Source: Candidatus Barnesiella excrementavium
Lineage (GTDB): Bacteria > Bacteroidota > Bacteroidia > Bacteroidales > Barnesiellaceae
Direction: 5' to 3'
Length of the DNA: 57,421 nucleotides
NCBI GenBank assembly: GCA_019115485.1
Contig: DXDM01000042.1
Location: forward strand, 1 to 57,421
Positions within the stretch are counted from its first letter, which is position 1, and each line of letters opens with the position of its first letter. A program made the position numbers and the translations under genes. The notes under the pieces were generated by a model. The model searched no databases. It was not told the DNA's origin and saw only the letters and a program-made list of their open reading frames with translations. Below are positions 42,579 to 52,900 of the stretch, piece by piece.

Positions 42579-43481
42579 CTATCGGGTGCCGAGGTAGAGG
42601 AAGAACATACCCAACAGCACGAGCACCAGGTCGAACGACTTGCTGCGGATATTCTTCTCCTTGAACAGGAGGGCGCCGGCGATGAAGCTCACCACGACGC
42701 TGCTGCGGCGCACCATCGAGACAATCGAAATCATCGAGTCGGGATAGCTGAGGGCGTAGAAGTAGACAAAGTCGGCACAGACCAGAAAGAGCGAGATGAA
42801 GAATATCGAGGGTCTCCACACAAACGGGGTGGTGTGCTTGCGCTGCGGGTACCACAGGAGCAGCAGCACGACGGCCATCATGGCCATCTGGTAGTAGGAG
42901 TACCACACCTGCACCGTCATGCGGTCGAAGCCGTGCGACATGAGGTATTTGTCGTACAGCCCACTGGCCGCACCCGTGATGGTGGCCAGCACGATAAAGA
43001 GAATCCACAGGTTGTGGCGGAAGTTGATACCCTCTTTCCGTCCCGAGAAGGAGAGCATGATGAACGAGACGATGGCCAGCAGCACACCCACCCACTGGTA
43101 GAGGTTGAGCCGCTCACCGAAGATGAGCAGCGCCCCGATGAGGGTGAGTATCGGTTGCGACGCCTTGATGGGGCCGGCGATGGTGATGGGCAGATGCTTG
43201 GTGGCGAAGTAGGCGCAGGTCCACGAGGTGAGCACCAGGGCCGCCTTGCCGATGATGTAGAGGTGTTCGCGCAGGGTCGAGGGGGGTACGTAGAAGAGGG
43301 AGTCGCGCATCAGGTCGGGAAATCCGTAGGAGAGTATGATGCAAGGCAGAAACAGCAGACTGCAAAAACAGGTGTTGAGAAACAACACGGGAATCACGGC
43401 GTTGCCGTTGAGCGACTGTTTTTTACACACTTCGTAACAGCCCAGCAGAAAGGCCGATAGAAAAGCAAGCGATAACCACAT
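42579..43481 (-). CDS. EamA/DMT-family transporter
   Basis: 300 residues with ten predicted helices in two EamA halves (about 1-140 and 150-300). Motifs include PITIAGPIKASQPILTLIGALLIFGERL at the end of the first half and VRRSSVVVSFIAGALLFKEKN at the end of the second, the two places where the family carries a conserved acidic residue between helices. Drug/metabolite exporters or importers of this kind carry amino acids, nucleobases or other small molecules. It is upstream of the rel gene on the same strand, with a separate rel promoter between them, and divergent from lgt. Substrate unknown. Confidence 0.86.
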   Translation of the reverse strand: MWLSLAFLSAFLLGCYEVCKKQSLNGNAVIPVLFLNTCFCSLLFLPCIILSYGFPDLMRDSLFYVPPSTLREHLYIIGKAALVLTSWTCAYFATKHLPITIAGPIKASQPILTLIGALLIFGERLNLYQWVGVLLAIVSFIMLSFSGRKEGINFRHNLWILFIVLATITGAASGLYDKYLMSHGFDRMTVQVWYSYYQMAMMAVVLLLLWYPQRKHTTPFVWRPSIFFISLFLVCADFVYFYALSYPDSMISIVSMVRRSSVVVSFIAGALLFKEKNIRSKSFDLVLVLLGMFFLYLGTR

Positions 43482-43589
43482 CTTTTTTACCTGTTTGAAA
43501 CCATTGAACTATTCTCCCGCTGTCTGCCTGCCGTTACCGGCACGACGACGGGGTGCCTCTCCCCCTGTGACGCAGGGCGATTGACGATG

Positions 43590-43597
43590 CAAAGGTA
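43590..43597 (-). promoter_or_regulatory. -7 element for the EamA transporter gene
   Basis: Minus-strand TACCTTTG, 108 bp before the start codon; no correctly spaced TTG. Faces the lgt -7 box 44 bp away. Confidence 0.4.
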
Positions 43598-43641
43598 GCG
43601 ATTCTTTTCGCTGCATCAGCTATGTAAACGCAGATTTGTGT

Positions 43642-43649
43642 TATCTTTG
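43642..43649 (+). promoter_or_regulatory. -7 element for lgt
   Basis: TATCTTTG, 39 bp before the lgt start. No correctly spaced TTG. Confidence 0.45.
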
Positions 43650-43688
43650 CATCGGCTGTGACATGGGGTCACGATAGAGAATCGAATT

Positions 43689-44552
43689 ATGGAACTGCTT
43701 TACATTCATTGGAATCCCGACCCGGTGCTCTTTTCGGTAGCGGGCATCGCTATACGTTGGTACAGTATCTTCTGGCTCATCGCCATTTGGGCCGGCAGTC
43801 AGGTGGTCTATAAGCTGTATAAGTTGAAAGGGCTTCCGATGGATACGTTTCAGACCCTCTTTCTGTACAGTTTCCTGGGCATCTTTATCGGAGCACGGCT
43901 GGGGCATTGCCTCTTCTACGAACCGGGGTATTACCTGAGTCGCCCGCTTGAAATCATTCTGCCCATACACTTTTTGCCCGGCGGCGGGTGGCGCTTCACC
44001 GGCTATGCGGGGCTGGCCAGTCACGGGGGGACGCTGGGACTGATTATTGCCCTGGCGCTGTTCTGCCGCAAGACCAGGATTCACTACCTCGATATTCTCG
44101 ACATGATGGGTATCGCCGCTCCCGTAGCGGCCGGGTTTATCCGCTTGGCCAACCTGATGAACTCCGAAATCATAGGTATGCCGACCGATGTGCCCTGGGC
44201 TTTTGTCTTCGAGCGGGTGGATATGTTGCCGCGTCACCCGGCACAACTTTATGAGGCGTTGGCCTATTTCCTCTTCTTCGGGGTGATGGTGGCGATTGTG
44301 TGGCTCCGTCGCGACCGTTGCGGGCGGGGCTTCTACTTCGGGCTCTGCATCACGCTCATCTTTCTCTTCCGCTTCTTTATCGAGTTTCTCAAAGAGCGTC
44401 AGGTCGATTTCGAAAACGCCATGCCCATCGACATGGGGCAGGTGTTGAGTATCCCGTTTGTGGTGCTGGGTCTCTATTTCGTAATTACGCGGTGGAACAA
44501 TACCGTTGTCGACAGACTGCCGAAAACGGGGCAGGGAAAATCCCGGAAGTAA
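43689..44552 (+). CDS. lgt: Prolipoprotein diacylglyceryl transferase
   Basis: 287 residues, seven membrane helices. Transfers diacylglycerol from phosphatidylglycerol to the lipobox cysteine, the first step in maturing lipoproteins such as the SusD-, XusB- and PorE-like proteins of this window. Recognised by the first-helix region FSVAGIAIRWYSIFWL, GARLGHCLFYEPGYYL (63-83 region), the SHGG motif (111-114), the RLANLMNSEIIG signature corresponding to the family's Arg-Asn-Asn core, HPAQLYEA and RFFIEFLKE. Convergent with the GNAT gene, only 4 bp between stops. Function clear. Confidence 0.95.
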   Translation: MELLYIHWNPDPVLFSVAGIAIRWYSIFWLIAIWAGSQVVYKLYKLKGLPMDTFQTLFLYSFLGIFIGARLGHCLFYEPGYYLSRPLEIILPIHFLPGGGWRFTGYAGLASHGGTLGLIIALALFCRKTRIHYLDILDMMGIAAPVAAGFIRLANLMNSEIIGMPTDVPWAFVFERVDMLPRHPAQLYEALAYFLFFGVMVAIVWLRRDRCGRGFYFGLCITLIFLFRFFIEFLKERQVDFENAMPIDMGQVLSIPFVVLGLYFVITRWNNTVVDRLPKTGQGKSRK

Positions 44553-44556
44553 TAGC

Positions 44557-44997
44557 TTAAATTTCTTTCTTTAAATAAATCATATCGACAATTTGTCTCT
44601 CTCCCTCGAAGATAGGTTGTGGATAGTGTCTGGTAAAGAATCCGGGTATCCGGTGTGAATAGCGGAATCCGCATCGTTCGTAAAAAGGTATCGTGAGGGG
44701 CGAATCGCCTGTCCCGACTTGCAAAGTTGCTCCGGCAGGACAATGGCTTTCCACATATTCGATAAGTTTGCGGGCATAGCCTCGACGCTGGAAGGAGGGA
44801 TAGGTGGCCAGATTTTTGATTTCGTAGAGGTCTTCTCCTTCTCGGGTGACGACGCAGATACTCTTCAATCCCTCGTCGTACAAGGCAAACACTTCGCCCC
44901 GGTCGAGGTAGCGCTCTATCATCTTTTCACATTCGTCGGCCAACAGCAACAGGTCGAGAAAGTCTTTCTTCTCATGTGTTATGTGTTTGATCTCCAT
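44557..44997 (-). CDS. GNAT-family N-acetyltransferase
   Basis: 146 residues. The acetyl-CoA loop is QRRGYARKLIEYV (about 75-87), preceded by the conserved strand LYEIKNLATYP and followed by FYERCGFRYSHR with the C-terminal motif B. No second domain. It lies 12 bp downstream of truA and is probably translated from the same message. Target may be an amino acid, antibiotic or protein; nothing in the sequence decides. Start ATG 44997 chosen because it leaves the complete fold. Confidence 0.85.
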   Translation of the reverse strand: MEIKHITHEKKDFLDLLLLADECEKMIERYLDRGEVFALYDEGLKSICVVTREGEDLYEIKNLATYPSFQRRGYARKLIEYVESHCPAGATLQVGTGDSPLTIPFYERCGFRYSHRIPGFFTRHYPQPIFEGERQIVDMIYLKKEI

Positions 44998-45009
44998 AGA
45001 TAGACTCTC

Positions 45010-45765
45010 TTATCGGGGCAGGAACAGGTTGTCGGGGTAGGTGATGTCGTGGAGGAACAGGGCTTTGCCCGGCACCGAGGTACCGGCGGCGCAGCGGTCT
45101 TTCTGCTCGATGATGCGGCAGAAGCCTTCGACCGAGAGCTTGCCGCGACCCACGTCGAGCAGGGTGCCCACGATGGCCCGCACCATGTTGCGCAGGAAGC
45201 GGTCGGCCGTGATGGTGAATACCTGTTGCTCCCCCTCGCGCTCCCAGCGGGCGAAGGTCACCCGGCAGTTGTTGGTCTTCACGTCGGTGTGCAGCTTGCT
45301 GAAGCTGGTGAAATCGGTGTATCGGTACAACTGTTCGGCCGCCTCGTTCATGCGGTCGAAATCGAGCGTGCCCCGGTAGCGGCAGGCAAAGGTTTCGAGG
45401 AAGGGCGACTTGTGGTCGATGAGGTAATATTTGTAGGTGCGGCTGAGGGCATCGAACCGGCTGTGTGCCTCGTCGGTGACGGGGCGTATGTCGTACACGG
45501 CAATGTCGGGGGGAAGCACCCGGTTCAGACGGTCGGCCGTCTCGGCGGGATTGTCGAGCGGAGCCGGGGTGTCGAAGTGCGCCACCATGAGCCGGGCATT
45601 CACGCCGGCATCGGTGCGCCCTGCCCCGGTGACGGGTGTCTCGCGACGCAACAAAGTAGCCAACGCCTTTTCAAGCTCGGCCTGCACGGTGATGCCGTTG
45701 GGCTGTATCTGCCAGCCGTGGTAGCGGGCACCGTTGAACGAGAGGTAGATGAAATAGCGTGACAT
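45010..45765 (-). CDS. truA: tRNA pseudouridine(38-40) synthase
   Basis: 251 residues. Converts uridines 38, 39 and 40 of the anticodon stem-loop to pseudouridine. The catalytic Asp52 is in [11 protein letters not shown]; other motifs are [10 protein letters not shown] near the N-terminus, [12 protein letters not shown] and [19 protein letters not shown] in the C-terminal half. Length is usual for bacterial TruA. First gene of a two-gene unit with the GNAT gene. Confidence 0.95.
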   Translation of the reverse strand: MSRYFIYLSFNGARYHGWQIQPNGITVQAELEKALATLLRRETPVTGAGRTDAGVNARLMVAHFDTPAPLDNPAETADRLNRVLPPDIAVYDIRPVTDEAHSRFDALSRTYKYYLIDHKSPFLETFACRYRGTLDFDRMNEAAEQLYRYTDFTSFSKLHTDVKTNNCRVTFARWEREGEQQVFTITADRFLRNMVRAIVGTLLDVGRGKLSVEGFCRIIEQKDRCAAGTSVPGKALFLHDITYPDNLFLPR

Positions 45766-45783
45766 GGCGGTACTGAAAATAGA

Positions 45784-45870
45784 GATGGATTATCGGGCGG
45801 GTTTCGAGTCGGGCAGCAGGGCGGGGCGATTCCCCTGGCACTGTGGCCCCTCCCCGGCCGATAATCCATC
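45784..45870 (-). terminator. Large-loop hairpin between speA and truA
   Basis: Perfect 13-bp arms (45784-45796 and 45858-45870) hold a 61-nt GC-rich loop that can fold further. On the minus strand it follows the speA stop by about 10 bp and is followed by a U-rich stretch. Confidence 0.6.
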
Positions 45871-45879
45871 GGGTTGAGT

Positions 45880-47778
45880 TTAGTCGTTTTCGAGATAGGT
45901 ATATCCGTAGAGACCCGAGCGGTAGTTCGAGAGGAATTCGCGCCCCTCTTCGGGGGTGATGACCCCCGCCTTCATCGACGAGGTAACCCATGTCTCTACG
46001 CTGCGCACCAGCTTCTTGGGTGAGAACTGTACGTAGTCGAGTACCTCGGCTACCGTTTCGCCGTCGATTACCTGGTCTATTTCGTAGCGGTCTTTGTACA
46101 CGCTCACGTGCACGGCGTTGGTGTCGCCGAAGAGGTTGTGCATGTCGCCCAGAATCTCCTGGTAGGCCCCCACCAGGAAGACACCTATATAATAGGGTTC
46201 CTTGTTGTTGAGGGCATGTACGGCCAAGTGTGAGTTGGAGCCGTGGGGCGAGATGAAGTTGTTGATCTTGCCGTCGGAGTCGCAGGTGATGTCCTGTATC
46301 GTGGCCGTGCGGTCGGGCCGTTCGTCAAGCCGGCTGATGGGCATGATGGGGAACAGCTGGTCGATTGACCACGAGTCGGGCAGCGACTGGAAGAGCGAGA
46401 AGTTGCAGAAGTATTTGTCGGGCAACAGCTTCGAGATTTTACGCAACTCTTCGGGGGCATGCTTCATGTCCGAAGCAATCTCGCTCACCTCGCGGGCCAC
46501 CGACCAGAAGAGCTGTTCTATTTGAGCCCGGGTGCGCAGGTCGAGCAGTCCCAGACCGAAAAGGTCGAGCGCCTCCTCGCGAATCTGCAAGGCGTCGTGC
46601 CACGATTCGAGCAGGCGGGGCTGGTTCATGTTGTCCCATATCTTGTAGAGTTCGTCCACCAGTTCGTGCGGGTTTTCGCCCAACTCCTCCTTCTCGTCCC
46701 AGATGGGGAGCGAGGTAGTTTCGAGCACCTCGAATACCAGTACCGAGTGGTGTGCGGTGAGCGAGCGTCCCGACTCGGTGATGATGTTGGGCTGAGGCAG
46801 GTCGTTCTTTACGCAGGCATCGACCAGCGCCGATACCGAGTCGTTCACATACTCCTGTATCGAGTAGTTCATGCTGCTCTCGCTCGACGACGAGCGGGTG
46901 CCGTCGTAGTCGACTCCCAGACCTCCGCCGATGTCGACAAACTCGACGTGGAATCCCATGTTTTGCAGTTGCACATAGAATTGCGAGGCCTCTTTGAGCG
47001 CATTCTTGATGCGGCGTATCTTGGTGATTTGACTGCCGATGTGGAAATGAATCAGTTTGAGGCAGTCGGTCATCTTGGTCCTTTCCAGGAAATCGAGGGC
47101 ATCGAGCAGTTCGCTCGAATTCAGACCGAACTTGCTGCCGTCGCCACCGCTCTCTTCCCACTTGCCGCTACCCGAGCTGGCCAGCTTGATGCGGATACCG
47201 ATGTTGGGACGAATCTTCAACCGTTTCGAGATGTCGGCAATCAGTTTCAACTCGTTCAGTTTCTCGACCACGAGGAAGATGCGGCGTCCCATCTTCTGGG
47301 CCAGCAGGGCCAGTTCGATGTAGTTCTCGTCCTTATAGCCGTTGCAGATAATGAGCGAGTTCTTGTCGGTATTGATGGCCAGCACCGCATGCAGTTCGGG
47401 TTTGGACCCCGCTTCGAGTCCGATATTGAATTTCTTGCCATGGCTCACGATCTCCTCGACCACCGGTCTCATCTGGTTCACCTTGATGGGGTAGATGATA
47501 AAGTTCTGAGCCGTATAGCCATACTCGTCGGCCGCCTGTTGAAAACATTTGGATATTTTCTCGATGCGGTTGTCGAGAATATCGGGGAAACGCAGCAGCA
47601 CGGGAGCGGTCACATCGCGCACTTGCAACTCGTCCATCAACTCTTTGAGGTCGACCGAGGCATATCCCTCTCGCGGGGTTACAGCCACATGACCCTTCTC
47701 GTTGATTGAAAAATATTTCAGGCCCCAACCGTTGATGTTATACAGTTCGGCGGAGTCCTCGATACGCCATTTTCTCAT
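45880..47778 (-). CDS. speA: Biosynthetic arginine decarboxylase
   Basis: 632 residues, the long SpeA class of fold-type III PLP enzymes. Converts arginine to agmatine for putrescine and spermidine synthesis. PLP lysine K99 in YPIKVNQ, the phosphate-binding GGGLGVDYDG (284-293), and the catalytic Cys499 in ITCDSDGKI are present; a central family insertion lies about 360-420. Starts at ATG 47778 (MRKWRIEDS). No other polyamine gene is near, so it is regulated separately. A short AT-rich hairpin is found about 160 bp upstream (47940-47965). Confidence 0.95.
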   Translation of the reverse strand: MRKWRIEDSAELYNINGWGLKYFSINEKGHVAVTPREGYASVDLKELMDELQVRDVTAPVLLRFPDILDNRIEKISKCFQQAADEYGYTAQNFIIYPIKVNQMRPVVEEIVSHGKKFNIGLEAGSKPELHAVLAINTDKNSLIICNGYKDENYIELALLAQKMGRRIFLVVEKLNELKLIADISKRLKIRPNIGIRIKLASSGSGKWEESGGDGSKFGLNSSELLDALDFLERTKMTDCLKLIHFHIGSQITKIRRIKNALKEASQFYVQLQNMGFHVEFVDIGGGLGVDYDGTRSSSSESSMNYSIQEYVNDSVSALVDACVKNDLPQPNIITESGRSLTAHHSVLVFEVLETTSLPIWDEKEELGENPHELVDELYKIWDNMNQPRLLESWHDALQIREEALDLFGLGLLDLRTRAQIEQLFWSVAREVSEIASDMKHAPEELRKISKLLPDKYFCNFSLFQSLPDSWSIDQLFPIMPISRLDERPDRTATIQDITCDSDGKINNFISPHGSNSHLAVHALNNKEPYYIGVFLVGAYQEILGDMHNLFGDTNAVHVSVYKDRYEIDQVIDGETVAEVLDYVQFSPKKLVRSVETWVTSSMKAGVITPEEGREFLSNYRSGLYGYTYLEND

Positions 47779-48176
47779 TTCTTATAGACAAAATTGAATT
47801 TGTGGGGATATACATAAAATATACAGCGAGCAAAAATACGGATAATAATTGAATAGAGAAAGCAGAAAGGGGCGTACATTGTACCCGATACGCAGGTTTT
47901 TTTGTATACTTGCTGGTAAATTCATGCCATATGCTTGTTCCTGTATATATATGTAAATATACAGGACGGGCCGACTCCCCACCATCTCCTCCCGGGAGCA
48001 TGCACGAGTGAGATAGACATGCGGGAAGTGCTTCGAAGAATTTAATTGTTAAAATATGTTATTTGTGGAGGTTGTTGTAGTCTTTAATCATCTTTCGATT
48101 CTATACAATAACAAAGCATCGTCATAGATGCGCATGCGTTTTAACCTTGGTCTTTCGAACGGTAAGAGAGGGTTCT
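47779..48176. other. Divergent intergenic region between speA and the ECF sigma gene
   Basis: 398 bp with no gene I can support. It contains a 9-bp-stem hairpin (47940-47948 with 47957-47965), a perfect 10-bp palindrome (47989-47998) and a minus-strand -7-like box TATTTTTG (47831-47838) for speA without a well-placed TTG. No clear promoter for the sigma gene was recognised. Confidence 0.6.
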
Positions 48177-48767
48177 ATGAAAAGGAAAGTGGATAATGAG
48201 ACCTTGAAAGGATTGAAGGGGGGTAAGATAACCTCTTTTGAATCGATATATCAATACTATTCGGGGCGGGTGTACAATTTCATCAACTCCATAGTAAAGG
48301 ACCGCGTTCTCTCCAAGGACCTGACTCAGGACGTGTTCATGCAGATATGGGATAAACGCAATGGCATACAGTGTGAGGGGAATTTCGATTCCTACATTTT
48401 TACGATAGCCCGTAACCGGGTGTACAGTTATCTCAAACGAGAGATATGGTTCCAGCAATATTTCGAGGCCCAATCCAAGGAGTATCCCCTCGAAGTGAAG
48501 GACGAGACCGATTGTGAACTGGACAACCTGTTGCTCGAAGAGTATATTTTGAGACTGATCAGCGAGCTGCCCGAGTCGCGCCGACGCATCTTCATGATGT
48601 ATTGGAAGGAGGAGCTCAACTACGTGGAGATTGCCGGGCAGCTGTCCATCTCGGAGAAGACGGTGGCGACACAGGTGCAACGCTCGTTGCAGTTCTTACG
48701 GTCGAAGATGCGCTATGTCGCCTTAGGCCTGTTTCTGATGGGATTCGTATGTGATAAGTTTTTTTGA
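48177..48767 (+). CDS. ECF-type sigma factor of a polysaccharide utilization locus
   Basis: 196 residues from ATG 48177 (a TTG ten codons earlier is possible). Sigma region 2 (about 18-86) has LTQDVFMQIWDKR and FDSYIFTIARNRVYSYL; sigma region 4 (about 120-178) has SELPESRRRIFMMYWKEELNYVEIAGQLSISEKTVATQVQ. The last 15 residues are hydrophobic (VALGLFLMGFVCDKFF), a weak membrane-like tail seen in some Bacteroidota ECF factors. Followed 27 bp later by its FecR-type anti-sigma gene. It should transcribe the SusC-SusD genes behind it when the glycan is present. Confidence 0.92.
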   Translation: MKRKVDNETLKGLKGGKITSFESIYQYYSGRVYNFINSIVKDRVLSKDLTQDVFMQIWDKRNGIQCEGNFDSYIFTIARNRVYSYLKREIWFQQYFEAQSKEYPLEVKDETDCELDNLLLEEYILRLISELPESRRRIFMMYWKEELNYVEIAGQLSISEKTVATQVQRSLQFLRSKMRYVALGLFLMGFVCDKFF

Positions 48768-48794
48768 AGTGTTAGATAGAGTTTTTTTGTAAGT

Positions 48795-49802
48795 ATGGGA
48801 AGACAGAATAATATGGACTCAGACCAGTATATCGAGATGATGAATCGGTATCTTCGTCACGAGGCAACAAGCGAGGAGAAGGCCGAACTGTTGCGGGGGA
48901 TAGGAACGTCTCAAATGCAGCAGGTTTTTGACGAAAAGGCTGCCGGGTTGTGGAACTCGGCTTCGTCTGAACTTGATGAAGAAACCCGCAACGAGATGCG
49001 GCAGAACCTGTTGCAACATATTCGGGAGGAGCGTTCGGTAGGACGTCGTCACCTGTGGAAGAAAATATGCCGGATAGCCTCGGTTGTATTGCTGCCCGTT
49101 GCCGTATTTCTTGCGGTGGTCGCTTATTATGAAATCGGTCAGGCCGAAAGCGACAAGACCCCCTTCTCGTTTGTGGTCGATTCGGGCCAGAAGGCCAGCA
49201 TGACTCTTCCCGACGGTACCAAAGTGTGGCTTAACTCGGCCAGCAAACTGAGCTATTATCCCTCGTACAACCGGGACGACCGGCGGGTATACCTGACTGG
49301 TGAGGCCTATTTCGAGGTCGCCAAGAATCCCGACAAGAAATTTGTAGTCGCCTGTCAGGGGGTCGAGGTCGAGGCTTTGGGCACCACCTTCAACGTAAAG
49401 GGTTATGACGACGACGCCACGGTCTCCACGTCGCTGATAGAAGGCTCGGTGAGGGTCTCGCACGACGACCGGTCGGTGCTGCTTGACCCGAGCGAAACGG
49501 TCGACTTCGATAAGAGCAGCCGGCTGTTTGCCAAATCGAAAATCGAGGACAACCGGCAGGTCGACTTTTGGCGCCGGAACATTCTCTACTTCCGTTCGGC
49601 TACACTGGCCGAGATTGCCAAGACCATGGAACGGCTCTATGGCGTCTCGGTAGAGTTTGAGTCGGACGCGTTGAAAGAGATCTCCTTCTCGGGCAGTATC
49701 CGGAACAACAGTCTGACGAATGCCTTCTATATCATCAGTCTCACCTATCCGCTCACCTATGAGATCGATCGCAATGTGGTGAAGATAGGCATGAAGCAAT
49801 GA
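48795..49802 (+). CDS. FecR-type anti-sigma factor
   Basis: 335 residues. Residues 1-88 are the cytoplasmic sigma-binding part, a single membrane helix lies at about 89-112 (CRIASVVLLPVAVFLAVVAYY), the FecR domain at about 125-225 (VDSGQKASMTLPDGTKVWLNS, GEAYFEVAKNPDKKF) and a C-terminal DUF4974 domain at about 262-333. It spans the inner membrane and receives the signal from the STN domain of the SusC protein encoded downstream. ATG at 48795 chosen; ATG at 48813 also possible. It is 27 bp after the sigma gene. Confidence 0.93.
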   Translation: MGRQNNMDSDQYIEMMNRYLRHEATSEEKAELLRGIGTSQMQQVFDEKAAGLWNSASSELDEETRNEMRQNLLQHIREERSVGRRHLWKKICRIASVVLLPVAVFLAVVAYYEIGQAESDKTPFSFVVDSGQKASMTLPDGTKVWLNSASKLSYYPSYNRDDRRVYLTGEAYFEVAKNPDKKFVVACQGVEVEALGTTFNVKGYDDDATVSTSLIEGSVRVSHDDRSVLLDPSETVDFDKSSRLFAKSKIEDNRQVDFWRRNILYFRSATLAEIAKTMERLYGVSVEFESDALKEISFSGSIRNNSLTNAFYIISLTYPLTYEIDRNVVKIGMKQ

Positions 49803-49999
49803 CACGAGTGTACCTGTTTATATAAACACCCCGATTTGTTAAACCTTAAAAATGTCGATGCTTATGAGTACTTATGCCAACCACCCTCCCGACTCGGGAC
49901 GATAATCGTTTGCCAAGGAAACGAGGCAATCATCACAAATGCTTTTTTGTGAAGAGAGTAGTTTTTTATCTTATGTCTAATATCGAAAATTAAATTGTA

Positions 50000-52900
50000 A
50001 TGTTGAAACACACAAACTGGCTATTACGAATATGCTTGTTGAGCTTCATTGCCCTTGTGTCGGTAATGAATGTAAAAGCCCAAATCACATTTAGTGCCTC
50101 GAATAAATCGATAAAAGAGGTCATAGCCATGATCGAAACGAAAGCCGATTATAGCTTTTTCTATTCCGACGAGTTGTCCGATCTGAACCGTCGGGTCTCC
50201 TTGTCGTTCCACGACGAGAGTATCGAGGCCGTATTGAATGCGTTGTTCAAGGGAACGGATATCGCCTATAAGATCGAGGGCGATAAACAGGTTGTTCTCT
50301 CCCTGCGGTCGGCCTCGGAAAACAAGAAGCCGAATAAAATCGTGAGCGGAAAGATTGTTGATGAGCAAGGTAATCCCTTGATCGGGGTCTCGGTAGCTGT
50401 TGACAATGGGGCCCGCGGAACCGTGTCTGATGTTAACGGTGCCTGGAAACTCAATGCTGCCGAGGGTAGCCTGCTGACTTTTTCATACGTCGGCTACAAC
50501 AATCACACCTTGAAAGTGGGAGATAAAGATGTCTATACCGTGACCATGAGCGAGAACAACCAACTGCTCGACGAGGTGGTGGTAATCGGTTACGGCTCGA
50601 TGAAACGGAAAGATATTACCACGGCGGTATCGGTAGTCTCGACAGCCGATATCGACGAACGTCCCATTGTCGATGCCGCTCAGGCTCTGCAAGGTAAAGC
50701 CGCCGGTATCCAGGTGGTTCAACCCTCGGGAGCCCCGGGTTCGGGTATGAGTATCCGGGTGCGGGGAGCCACGTCGGTACAGGCCTCGAACGAGCCCTTG
50801 TATATCGTCGACGGTATGCCCAGCGACGACATCTCGGGCTTGAATCCGAACGATATCGAGAGCATGCAGGTGCTGAAAGATGCCTCGTCGGCTGCCATCT
50901 ATGGAGCCCGGGCTGCCAACGGTGTGGTATTGATTACCACCAAGCGGGGTGAGGTAGGCAAGCCTCAGGTTAAACTCAGTGCCTATGCCGGTATCTCTCG
51001 GTTGGGGCGAAAAATCGACGCCCTCAATACCGAAGAGTATAAGGAGTTGATGAAGGAGCTGAAAAAATACTCCAATGTAGCGCCCACGATTCCTGAGGAC
51101 GAACACCGATATGTCGACTGGACCGACATGTTTTTCAGAACCGGTATCAATCAGAACTATCAGCTGTCGGTATCGAACGGAACCGACAAACTGAAATATT
51201 TCATCTCGGGTGGATATACCGACGAGAAAGGTATCGTGAATAAGGCCTATTTCAAGCGCTACAACTTCCGCAGCAATATCGACAGTCAGCAGACCGACTG
51301 GCTGAACATCTCGCTCAACCTGGCCTACTCCAACACCGAAGGGCGCGAGGTTTACGAGAGCCGCAGTTCCATGCGTTCGGGTTCGATACTGTCGGTTATC
51401 AACACACCGCCGTTCATGCAGGAGTGGGACCCTGAGAATCCCGGTCAATACGACGAGTCGGCCTATGGCTCCCGCATTCTGAATCCGCTGGCCGCCAATG
51501 CCGCCGACAATGTGACCTCGACCGATTACCTGAAAGGGTCGTTGGCACTCACCATCGATTTGTACAAGGGCCTTAAATTCAAGACGATGTTTGGTATCGA
51601 CTTGACCAATACCCATTGGGATTTTTACCTCGACCCGAAATCAACCTCCGACGGACGTTCGACCAAAGGTCGTGCCGAAGAGAGCTATTCGCGCAATTTT
51701 GAATGGCTGTTTGAAAATATCCTGACCTACGATTGCTCCATCAACAAGCACAATCTCTCGTTGATGGGAGGTGCTACCCAGCAACGGGCTAAGTACAACG
51801 GTGCCTGGCTGGCCGGGTTCGACCTGTCGGAATCCTATCCCGAGCTCCACTCGATTGCAGCCGCCAACCAGATTGACAAAGATGCAACCGGTTCTTCGGC
51901 ATCGGCCTGGACGTTGGCTTCGTTTTTGGGCCGTATTGCCTACAACTACGATAGTCGCTATCTGTTGACCATGAACTTCCGTGCCGACGGTTCTTCGCGT
52001 TTTGCTCCGGGGCATCGCTGGGGCTACTTCCCCTCGGTTTCGGCCGGCTGGCGCATGTCGAGTGAATCGTTCATGGAATCGCTCGCCGATGTGGTCGACG
52101 ACCTGAAAATACGTGTGGGTTGGGGTATGAACGGTAACCAGAGCGGTATAGGCAATTACTCCTATCTGGCCGGAATGACTGCCAGCAAGGAGGCTCCTAC
52201 CACCGACAACCTCTACCCGGGTCTGGCCATTACCCCCTATTCGGCAGCCAATACCGAGCTTACTTGGGAGAAGACCTCGCAGTGGAATGCCGGTATCGAC
52301 TTTTCGGCATTCGATTCGCGATTGACCCTGTCGGTCGATGCCTATTACAAGAAAACAACCGACCTGCTGCTCACCGTGAGCCTGCCCGACAACGTGAATC
52401 TGCCCGGCGGTATCACCCGCAACGACGGCGAGATGACCAACAAGGGTATCGAGTTGAATCTCTCTTCGCAAAATTTCAGAGGAGAGTTCCAATGGACTAC
52501 CGATTTCAATATTTCGTTCAATAAAAACAGACTGACCAAACTGGGTTTGAACAAGGTTTACTACTATGCCGAGATGTATGAGACCAAGGAGAATGCCGTT
52601 ATCTTGAAAGAGGGCCTGCCGTTGGGTACCTTCTTCGGCTACGTTTCGGAAGGGGTTGACCCCGAAACGGGTGATATCATTTACAAAGACCTGAACAACA
52701 ACGGTGTGTTTGATCCGGGTGACCGCACGACCATCGGCTGTGCACAGCCCGACTTTATCTACGGTATGACCAACACCTTCTCATACAAGGGAATAGGCTT
52801 GTCTATCTTCCTGCAAGGAAGTCAGGGCAACGACATCTTCAACGCCTCGCGTATCGATACCGAGGGCATGTTCGACTTCCGCAACCAGTCGAAAGCCGTG

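Noticed and set aside
47989-47998. Perfect 10-bp GC palindrome upstream of speA
   Set aside because: Short and single; no second copy or promoter nearby.
49816-49827. Perfect 12-bp AT palindrome after the FecR gene
   Set aside because: AT-only dyads of this size occur by chance; no T tract, repeat or promoter element supports a role.
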